This document shows, piece by piece, positions 54,707-64,000 of a stretch of 64,000 nucleotides of DNA (within the stretch, counting starts at the first letter, position 1; each line of letters begins with the position of its first letter). Location: the NCBI GenBank assembly GCA_021849295.1, contig JAJZTA010000003.1, positions 1 to 64,000 of the forward strand. Direction: 5' to 3'. Position numbers and translations under genes: made by a program. The notes under the pieces were generated by a model that worked only from the letters and a program-made list of their open reading frames with translations, was not told the origin of the DNA and searched no databases. This DNA is from Pseudomonadota bacterium. Its GTDB lineage: Bacteria > Pseudomonadota > Alphaproteobacteria > Micavibrionales > UBA2020.

Positions 54707-56620
54707 TTAGTCTGAATCCGAATTGTCGCCGTTCTGCGCATAGAGCGAGTCGAACAGCTTTTCGTTGATATGGGCTTTGTATTTCCCCCACAGGTACTGG
54801 CGGTATTGCTCGAGCAAATCGCCGCTGATTTGTTGTTGCAAGGCGCTCGCAAATCCCTCTTCGTCTGCTTTGATCGTATCTTTCGGTATCTTGATCTGGC
54901 GGCCGGTGAGGCGGAGAATGGCGAGCGCGTTTTGCGCGGTGACGGTGGTCGTTTCGCCGACGGCGGAGAGGGAAAAAAGGCCGTTCAGCATATCGTCGCT
55001 CAGCTTGGCCTGCTTTGAAGGCTCGCTGCGCTGGATTTCGCCGGTTTGCATCACCTGTTGCTTCAGTTCCGCCGCGATTTTGGTGAAGGACTCGCCCTTT
55101 TGAAGGCGGGCGATGATGCTCTTGGCCTTGTCGTTCAGGGCTTCGAGTTCCTGATCTTTCGTCCAACGGGCGAGAACGGACGCGCGGACGTCGCTGAACG
55201 GCGGCTGGCTGGCGGGGAAGACGTCGTCGACGCCGACGACCTGATAAGAGCCGTCGGGCGCTTCGATCATCTGGCTCGTGTCGCCCTTTTCGAGGCTGAA
55301 GCCGGCCGAGACGATTTTGGCGATGTCGGGAACCTTGGCGTCCGGCGTTTTTTCGCCGGCGAGCACGCCGCTGGCGCTGACTTTTTTCAGGACGGTGACG
55401 GGGAGGTTGAATTGTTTGGCGATGTCCTGCAGGGAGGCGCCGCCGCCGATGGCGTCTTCGATCTTGTTGGATTCCTTGTACATGGCGTCATCGATCTTGT
55501 CCTGCGCGAGGTTGCTTTCGATTTCGCTCTTCACGGCGCTGAAGGGCTGGACGACGCCGGGGATGATCTTCTTGATGTAAAGAATGTGCCAGCCGAGCGG
55601 GGTCTTGATCGGCGCGGTGATCGTGCCTTGCGTGCCGGCGAAGGCCGCGAGGCGCAGTTCTTGGGCGATCTGCTTGCGCTGGAAAGGTTCCGCCTTGAGG
55701 TAGCTGACCTTGCCGCCCGCCTGTTTGACCGCGGCGCGGAGGTTGTTGTCCTTCTGGGCGGCCTGGTAAACCTTCATCGCCGTGGCTTCATCCGGCGCGA
55801 TGGCCTGCGCGATGATGCGGGTTTGCGGCAGCCTGTAGGCGTCGAGGTTGTCTTTGTAGTGTTGCTCCAGCCGCGCGTCGGGGATCTTGATGGTGGCGGC
55901 GACGGCCTTGCGCGAGAGTGTGATGACCGTCAGGGCGCGGTATTCCGGCAGTGTGTAGTCGCTCTGGACGGTTTCGTAATAGGATTTCAGGTCGGCTTCG
56001 GACGGCGGCTTGACGGGCGGGACGTCTTTCGCCGTCAGCATGAAGTATTCGCCGCTGCGGTATTCGTCGCTGTATTTCATCGCGTCGTCGACAAGCTGCT
56101 TCGGCGGGTAGGCGCCGGACATGACGACGCTTTGCAGCATCTGGGTCGCGATGTCGCTTTTGAGCGAGGCGACGAGCTGGGGCTCACTCATGTTATAAGC
56201 CTGCTCGAGGCGGTCAAGCGCATCCTGCGGCTGCATGCCTTTTTTGACGTAAGGGGCGATGATGCCTTTAATCTGCCGTGCGGCGAGCACTTCTCCGGGA
56301 AGGATGTCGGCGTCGACCGCAGCCAGGTTGAACGCCTGCCGGTTGAGTTCCTGCTTCAGAATGATGCGCGGGATGCCGGCACGGATGGCGTCGCTTTCGC
56401 TCATGTTTTTACGGCTGAGTTCGTCGCGTACCATGCGCTCGAAGTCGGCGGAGTGAATTTTGATGCCGCCGATCTTCGCCACCACGTCGCTTCCGCCGAT
56501 GCTGTTGAAGACGCTGTTCCCGCCAATCAGCGCCAGCCCCGTCATCGCCAGCAGCAAAAGGCCGAAGAGGACGAACTTGACCACGGGGGACTTGGCACCA
56601 GCGCGCATCTGTTTAAGCAT
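54707..56620 (-). CDS. Membrane-anchored peptidyl-prolyl isomerase (PpiD-like)
   Basis: A 637-residue periplasmic chaperone anchored by one helix at about 13-34 (VVKFVLFGLLLLAMTGLALIGG). A SurA-like N-terminal chaperone region follows (VVAKIGGIKIHSADFERMVRDEL), then a parvulin-like domain at about 255-355 (RIIAQAIAPDEATAMKVY... ITAPIKTPLGWHILYIKKI), and a long C-terminal chaperone part. PpiD works at the exit of the SecYEG channel, matching the presence of secA and secG in the window. The parvulin domain is divergent and may lack isomerase activity, as in E. coli PpiD. It is divergent from tpiA across 85 bp. Confidence 0.92.
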   Translation of the reverse strand: MLKQMRAGAKSPVVKFVLFGLLLLAMTGLALIGGNSVFNSIGGSDVVAKIGGIKIHSADFERMVRDELSRKNMSESDAIRAGIPRIILKQELNRQAFNLAAVDADILPGEVLAARQIKGIIAPYVKKGMQPQDALDRLEQAYNMSEPQLVASLKSDIATQMLQSVVMSGAYPPKQLVDDAMKYSDEYRSGEYFMLTAKDVPPVKPPSEADLKSYYETVQSDYTLPEYRALTVITLSRKAVAATIKIPDARLEQHYKDNLDAYRLPQTRIIAQAIAPDEATAMKVYQAAQKDNNLRAAVKQAGGKVSYLKAEPFQRKQIAQELRLAAFAGTQGTITAPIKTPLGWHILYIKKIIPGVVQPFSAVKSEIESNLAQDKIDDAMYKESNKIEDAIGGGASLQDIAKQFNLPVTVLKKVSASGVLAGEKTPDAKVPDIAKIVSAGFSLEKGDTSQMIEAPDGSYQVVGVDDVFPASQPPFSDVRASVLARWTKDQELEALNDKAKSIIARLQKGESFTKIAAELKQQVMQTGEIQRSEPSKQAKLSDDMLNGLFSLSAVGETTTVTAQNALAILRLTGRQIKIPKDTIKADEEGFASALQQQISGDLLEQYRQYLWGKYKAHINEKLFDSLYAQNGDNSDSD

Positions 56621-56705
56621 AAAGAAATCCTTTTCCGGTCGATTATGAATTGATTATTAAAAGATATTTAGCGAAGATGACGCCGAATGCAAAGGAGAAA
56701 GATAT

Positions 56706-57428
56706 ATGCCCAAGCTTATTGTCGGAAACTGGAAAATGAACGGTTTGCAGGCGGAGAGCCTTGAACGCGTGGAAAAACTGGCCGCTGGCGTGCAAGGCGA
56801 CGCCTCCGGCTCTTTCCATATGGTTGTCTGTCCGCCGGCGACGCTGATCGCGCCTGTCGCAGCGAAACTGAAGGATTCGGTCATCCGCTGGGGCGGGCAG
56901 GATTGCCATGCGGAAGCTTCCGGTGCGTATACAGGCGATATCGCCGCGCCGATGCTGAAGGACATGGGCTGCGATTTCGTGATCCTCGGCCATTCCGAGC
57001 GCCGCCAGCACCACGGGGAAACCAGCGCAGAGGTCGCGGCCAAAGCGAAAGCCGCCCATGCGTCGGGGCTGACCGCCATCATCTGTGTCGGCGAGCTCGA
57101 TGCCCAGCGCAGCGCAGGCGAGCAGGAAAGCGTTGTGGGACGGCAACTGGCGGAATCGATTCCCGATACGGCGTCGACCGAAAACACGGTGATCGCCTAT
57201 GAGCCGGTCTGGGCGATCGGCACGGGCAAGACGGCCTCGGCCGACGACATCAAGCAGATGCACGCCTTCATCCGCGGCAAGGTCGGAACGCTGCAAATTC
57301 TCTATGGCGGCTCGGTCAAAGCGGCCAATGCCAGTGAAATCCTCCACACCGAGAACGTGGACGGCGTTCTGGTCGGCGGCGCGAGTCTCAAGGCCGACGA
57401 GTTTCTGGGGATTGCGGTGGCCAGTTAG
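56706..57428 (+). CDS. tpiA: Triosephosphate isomerase
   Basis: Interconverts dihydroxyacetone phosphate and glyceraldehyde 3-phosphate. The 240-residue barrel has the catalytic Lys in VGNWKMNG, His in VILGHSERR, Glu in AYEPVWAIGTGKTA and the phosphate loop ILYGGSVKAANA with LVGGASL. All active-site residues are intact. AAAGGAG lies upstream of the ATG. It connects the glycerol genes glpD-glpK to glycolysis. secG follows after 119 bp with an AT-rich gap, as in many Alphaproteobacteria. Confidence 0.97.
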   Translation: MPKLIVGNWKMNGLQAESLERVEKLAAGVQGDASGSFHMVVCPPATLIAPVAAKLKDSVIRWGGQDCHAEASGAYTGDIAAPMLKDMGCDFVILGHSERRQHHGETSAEVAAKAKAAHASGLTAIICVGELDAQRSAGEQESVVGRQLAESIPDTASTENTVIAYEPVWAIGTGKTASADDIKQMHAFIRGKVGTLQILYGGSVKAANASEILHTENVDGVLVGGASLKADEFLGIAVAS

Positions 57429-57547
57429 TTAACATAACTAGTAAGAAAATATAAATCGCTGGATTTTTGGCAGGATACGGCTTAGAAATACGGCATAAGA
57501 GATATATCATTCCATAACATAAAAAACAGAATTCGAGGAACAAATCC

Positions 57548-59571
<2,024 letters not shown>

Positions 59572-59596
59572 GTGGGAATTTATTATTCTGGGCCTC

Positions 59597-59624
59597 TTGA
59601 CTCCCTAAACTTTATGTATATGGT
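59597..59624 (+). promoter_or_regulatory. Likely promoter of the gene at 59670
   Basis: TTGACT (59597-59602), 16 bp, then TATGGT (59619-59624). The predicted start lies about 38 bases upstream of the ATG at 59670. Confidence 0.5.
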
Positions 59625-59669
59625 GTGCGGGATCACATAATGTAATCTCGCCATTTCAGGAGAAACATC

Positions 59670-60020
59670 ATGAGCGAATCAGCGCCCAAAGAGTATGAAT
59701 ACGTTGAGTTTTCTTTCAAAAAGCCGTCGGGCTTCCGGAACGGGAAGTACTACGACGTCACGGCGTTTTTGCTTGTGCCCGCGGAGGTCGTGCCCGAAAT
59801 GAAGCAGGCGCAGGAAAAAGAAGTCAACGAGAGCCTGTACAAGACGCTGCTGTCCAAGGGCGCGCTGCTGCACAAGGAAGACGGCCCCGCATACAAGGTC
59901 ATCGAAAAAAGCGGCTTCAACAAACACTACGCCGTGCTCTTGAAAGAAGAATACTGGGTCAAGGGTGTGCGTCAGAAAGGCAACGCACACGTCAAAAATC
60001 TGGGCAAGTTCAAGTTTTAA
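59670..60020 (+). CDS. Small basic protein, unknown function
   Basis: A 116-residue soluble protein I do not recognise. It is rich in Lys, Tyr and Phe, with YEYVEFSFKKPSGFRNGKYYDVTAFLLVP near the start, a helix around PEMKQAQEKEVNESLYKTLLSKGALL and a basic end VKGVRQKGNAHVKNLGKFKF. No signal peptide, membrane helix or metal motif is seen. CAGGAG sits at good spacing before the ATG, and the gene has its own promoter. It faces the TerD-family gene across a shared terminator; a functional link is possible but not shown. Confidence 0.82.
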   Translation: MSESAPKEYEYVEFSFKKPSGFRNGKYYDVTAFLLVPAEVVPEMKQAQEKEVNESLYKTLLSKGALLHKEDGPAYKVIEKSGFNKHYAVLLKEEYWVKGVRQKGNAHVKNLGKFKF

Positions 60021-60041
60021 GACAGTCTGAAAAAAATATTT

Positions 60042-60074
60042 AAAAAAGCGGGTCCGCAACAGACCCGCTTTTTT
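60042..60074. terminator. Bidirectional terminator between the 59670 gene and the TerD-family gene
   Basis: AAAAAAGCGGGTC (60042-60054) pairs perfectly with GACCCGCTTTTTT (60062-60074) around a seven-base loop. Confidence 0.93.
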
Positions 60075-60089
60075 CTTGCACTCGTTTTG

Positions 60090-60875
60090 TCAGACATATT
60101 TTTCCCTGATCAGCGCACCGATGGCCTGATCTTTCAGCAATTCTTCGTCGGGAACGAAGTCGATATATTCGGCGAGGCTTTGCAGGTTCCAGTTCGCGCC
60201 GTTTCTTTGCATTTTGGAGAAGAGGAACGTTTCCTTGTTGCCGTCGCCGGTGAGGGCGGATTCAAGCAGCTCCTTCTCATCCTGCGCGCGGACGATGTGG
60301 CATTTCCCGTTCGCGACCTGTCCGAAAGCGTAGTTGTGCGATACGACCACGAAAAACATCTGCTGCACCTGCGGCGGCACGTCTTTCAGCATGATGGAAA
60401 TTTCCTCGTCGTCGCCGCTGCCGACGCCGTCGTCGTTGTCGCCCGAGGGGAGGATGGACAGCGTGGCTTTGTCCGGATTACGGGGGATGATCGTATAAGG
60501 AGAGATGATCTCCACGGGATTTTTGTTCGCATCGTAGCAGTAGCACAGCAGGTCGAGATGATAGGGCGGCTTGTTTTTGTCCGCTTCGAACTGTTTGCCG
60601 AGCTTTTCCATTTTTTGCGCGTGAGCGGCGTCTATCTGCAGGCGCTGGCTCATATCGGGCTTCCAGTAGCGCAGCAGGGAACTGCCCGCGCTGTATACGG
60701 CAGAAAGGCCGGCGCCGCCGGTCAGTTCGAACTTTGCGAATATGTCCGCCGTGACGTCGTTTCCGGCCAGGAATTTCGTGTAGTCGCTTTCACGCGGGTC
60801 CCAGCTGAGCCCGATGCGCAGGTGAGGCGCTTTGTCGGGGGATATTTCCACTATTTTTGCTGTGTTGTCGGCCAT
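60090..60875 (-). CDS. TerD-family protein
   Basis: A 261-residue cytoplasmic protein. The TerD fold is recognised from LRIGLSWDPRESDYTKF near the start, a LDLLCYCYDANKNPVEII strand, GDNDDGVGSGDDEEISIMLKDVPPQVQQMFFVVVSHN (the acidic calcium-binding loop), FGQVANGKCHIVRAQDEKE and KMQRNGANWNLQSLAEYI. It is longer than classic TerD (about 190) by an insert of some 60 residues at 45-105 that separates the first strands. TerD proteins bind calcium and act with Ter systems in stress or phage responses. No other ter operon gene is adjacent; TerC at 35540 is far away. Confidence 0.85.
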   Translation of the reverse strand: MADNTAKIVEISPDKAPHLRIGLSWDPRESDYTKFLAGNDVTADIFAKFELTGGAGLSAVYSAGSSLLRYWKPDMSQRLQIDAAHAQKMEKLGKQFEADKNKPPYHLDLLCYCYDANKNPVEIISPYTIIPRNPDKATLSILPSGDNDDGVGSGDDEEISIMLKDVPPQVQQMFFVVVSHNYAFGQVANGKCHIVRAQDEKELLESALTGDGNKETFLFSKMQRNGANWNLQSLAEYIDFVPDEELLKDQAIGALIREKYV

Positions 60876-61000
60876 GAATAAACTCCTGTTGAAAATGATT
60901 TATGAGATAAGTCCGGCACACGTTCTCACGAACGCCTGCTCCCGATAGCGGGATGCGTTTTGATGGCGCCTGTGTTCCGTCTTTTTGACAGGCAACGCTG

Positions 61001-62473
<1,473 letters not shown>

Positions 62474-62475
62474 TT

Positions 62476-63114
62476 ATGAAACGTTTGACAGGAGCCGCGG
62501 CACTCGCTTTTTGCCTGTTTTTCGCGGTTGCCGCGCCGCCGTCCTATGGCGTTGAAAGACCTGCCGTTTCTGCGCAAGACCGTCAGTTTCTCGACCACAT
62601 CGGCAAAGTTTTTCGCAATGTGGGCGACAAGTTCGGCTGCAGCGAGCTGGTCGGAGCCAATTTTGTGCCGCCGCAAAACCAGGAGATCGCGCTCGAATAT
62701 TTGCCCAAAGGGGACAAGCTCCAGAGTTGGACGCGTATGGTGACTGTCACGCTTTTCACCCTGACCGGCAATCCGAAGATCGATTACCAGATCATGAACA
62801 AGATCGCGGGCGGATTGCTGGGGGCTTTCAGGTCGCGCGGGAAGATCACCGGCATGCAATTTTACCATAACAGTAAAAACAACGAACCGGCCGCATTCTT
62901 CCAATTCGATATGGGCTCGGGGGCGTCGCTCGAGCATGATGCGGGCGTCTTTTTGCGCACTGGGGAGATCGCGGCTGGATTCATTCAGGTCCAGTCACGC
63001 GGCAAGCCGCTGATGCCCTCCGATATTGCGGGGCTCAAAAGCCTGCTCGGCCCGATCGGCCATGCTCCCGCCAGCGCTAAACCGGCGGATGCGAAACCGG
63101 CTGCACACAAGTAG
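62476..63114 (+). CDS. Exported protein, unknown function
   Basis: A 212-residue protein with a clear signal peptide (MKRLTGAAALAFCLFFAVAAPPSYG), so probably periplasmic. The mature part contains FLDHIGKVFRNVGDKFGCSELVGANFVP, SWTRMVTVTLFTLTGNP and a C-terminal Ala/Pro/Lys-rich tail. The pattern of strands suggests a small alpha/beta fold; I recognise no family. AAGGAG precedes the ATG at 62476 by seven bases; an upstream in-frame start at 62428 would bury the signal peptide. It is divergent from eno and converges with the membrane-protein pair at the right edge. Confidence 0.85.
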   Translation: MKRLTGAAALAFCLFFAVAAPPSYGVERPAVSAQDRQFLDHIGKVFRNVGDKFGCSELVGANFVPPQNQEIALEYLPKGDKLQSWTRMVTVTLFTLTGNPKIDYQIMNKIAGGLLGAFRSRGKITGMQFYHNSKNNEPAAFFQFDMGSGASLEHDAGVFLRTGEIAAGFIQVQSRGKPLMPSDIAGLKSLLGPIGHAPASAKPADAKPAAHK

Positions 63115-63124
63115 ATGTTTTTGA

Positions 63125-63565
63125 TTATACACCCGGTCCCTGCGGGGGCTTGGGCGTGTTTTTCGGCGTGTTCGGCTTGGGATCGGCGCTCTTCTTTTTC
63201 TTCGCCTTGGAATTGAAGACGGAGCGGATGCCTTTGTACGCCGCCTGAAACGGCGTGACGAACATGGCCTTGGCGCAGCTGCCGCCGACAACCGCGACGC
63301 CGAGCGGAATGACTTTGAGCTCCGTCACCTGACGGCTGGCTATGAAGCCGAAGACGCCCGCTGCTGCCGTCAAGGCGCTGGGAAGGGCGATGCCGCCCGC
63401 GATAGCGCCGAAAGCGCCCGCGGCCGCGAGAACGGGCAGGGCGGGCATAACGGCGGCGGTGGCGATGACGCCCGCAACGGCGGCGCCGGCGCCGGCCGCT
63501 GCCAGCGTGTAGGGAATGAAGAGAAACCTTTTGTTTTTCGTCAGATCAAAATTGATATCGCCCAT
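63125..63565 (-). CDS. Small Gly/Ala-rich membrane protein, tandem copy 2
   Basis: A 146-residue protein of unknown function. Residues about 18-110 are hydrophobic and rich in Gly/Ala (LAAAGAGAAVAGVIATAAVMPALPVLAAAGAFGAIAGG, then IPLGVAVVGGSCAKAMFV), probably two or three membrane helices. The tail QAAYKGIRSVFNSKAKKKK...PKPPQGPGV is basic and Pro-rich. The neighbouring gene at 63580 encodes a close relative (PALPVLAAAGAFGAI against PTLPVLAAAGAAGAV; VTPFQAAYKG identical), so this is a tandem duplication. A ribosome-binding site GAAGGAAA lies upstream of the ATG. Confidence 0.85.
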   Translation of the reverse strand: MGDINFDLTKNKRFLFIPYTLAAAGAGAAVAGVIATAAVMPALPVLAAAGAFGAIAGGIALPSALTAAAGVFGFIASRQVTELKVIPLGVAVVGGSCAKAMFVTPFQAAYKGIRSVFNSKAKKKKSADPKPNTPKNTPKPPQGPGV

Positions 63566-63579
63566 GGTGATTTCCTTCT

Positions 63580-64000
63580 CTACTTAAATGATGCACGCGG
63601 TCCTTGCGGTGGCTTGGGCGCGTTTGCGGGTTTTGTCTTGGAGGTCTTTTTTGCTTTGGTGTTGAAAACGGAACGAAGGCCTTTATAGGCGGCTTGAAAC
63701 GGCGTGACGAACAATGCTTTGGCGCAACCGGCGCCGACGACCGCCATGCCGAGCGGAATGACTTCAAGTTCCGCCTTCTTGCGGGTGGCGAGAAAGCCAA
63801 TGCCGCCGACCAGCGCCGCCAGTGCGACGGGAACCACGACCCCGCCGATCACTGCGCCCGCCGCGCCCGCGGCGGCAAGGACGGGCAGCGTCGGCATGAC
63901 GGAGGCCAGCGTCACAGGGGCCGCCGTTCCGCCGGCCAGAGCGGTAATGGTGTTGAGAAGGGCGACGACGGGCAAAACGGGAAGCGCGGCGGCAATCGCC
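63580..64000 (-). CDS. Small Gly/Ala-rich membrane protein, tandem copy 1 (N-terminus beyond window)
   Basis: The frame is open from the stop at 63580 to the right edge, so the start lies outside the window; a TTG at 63975 is not convincing. The visible 139 residues repeat the composition of the next gene: hydrophobic Gly/Ala-rich segments, then RKKAELEVIPLGMAVVGAGCAKALFVTPFQAAYKGLRSVFNTKAKK and a KPPQGPRASFK tail. Function unknown. The 14-bp gap to the downstream copy indicates one transcript. Confidence 0.8.
   Translation of the reverse strand, partial: AIAAALPVLPVVALLNTITALAGGTAAPVTLASVMPTLPVLAAAGAAGAVIGGVVVPVALAALVGGIGFLATRKKAELEVIPLGMAVVGAGCAKALFVTPFQAAYKGLRSVFNTKAKKTSKTKPANAPKPPQGPRASFK

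Noticed and set aside
55046-56653. 535-codon open frame opposite ppiD
   Set aside because: Shadow frame rich in Arg, Asp and Val with no motif.
60876-61000. Short hairpins after eno as a terminator
   Set aside because: Several 4-6 bp stems exist (for example CCCG-ATAG-CGGG) but none is followed by a T run on the eno strand, so I do not call one.

Overview
The window is 64 kb of GC-rich, gene-dense chromosome from an alphaproteobacterium. The clade call rests on a GTTC-N7-GTTC SOS box in front of lexA, an lgt-midA-pgeF cluster, a ubiK-ybjN-proC cluster, an LdtR-like MarR regulator and typical housekeeping protein sequences. I cannot place genus or species. No rRNA, tRNA, insertion sequence or integrase is visible.

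1-6259 is the accessory part. It holds a type II-C CRISPR-Cas locus: 11 repeats and 10 complete 30-bp spacers transcribed rightward, facing a leftward cas9-cas1-cas2 operon. A tracrRNA is transcribed divergently from cas9 and is followed directly by a HigB/RelE-like toxin and its HTH antitoxin. These genes are visibly more AT-rich than the rest, and the block ends in a 266-bp non-coding AT-rich stretch. Next come a methyltransferase-glycosyltransferase fusion and an FkbM methyltransferase, facing each other.

8552-17385 carries every gene for UMP synthesis (pyrB / carA-carB-pyrE-pyrF / pyrC-pyrD) in one 8.8-kb block; pyrG (CTP synthase) lies further right. 17431-33000 holds a calcineurin-like phosphoesterase, a TPR/ATP-grasp protein, glpD-glpK, an HD-GYP protein, secA, a parvulin, a dnaQ-mutT-methyltransferase operon, and two paralogous ankyrin-like genes. 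One of these (32224-32992) reads correctly only if one base is skipped in a run of nine A.

33093-50833 holds a two-domain beta-oxidation enzyme, TerC, a UDP-sugar dehydrogenase, a lone FlgC-like rod protein, a BepA-like protease, a DsbA-like thiol oxidoreductase, lexA with its SOS box, a HIBCH-like hydrolase, an LdtR-like regulator, plsC, ilvE, an OmpR/EnvZ-type pair, proC, ybjN and ubiK. 50993-64000 holds lgt-midA-pgeF, prs, ppiD, tpiA-secG-pyrG, a TerD-family protein, eno, and at the right edge two tandem copies of a small Gly/Ala-rich membrane protein.

The points most worth a second look are the layout and built-in promoters of the CRISPR locus with its neighbouring toxin-antitoxin pair, the 80-nt cas9/cas1 overlap, the class-2-like PyrD with a cysteine at the catalytic-base position, the A9 frameshift in the ankyrin-like gene, and the complete pyrimidine cluster. 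Nothing here can be called a wholly new system from sequence alone.
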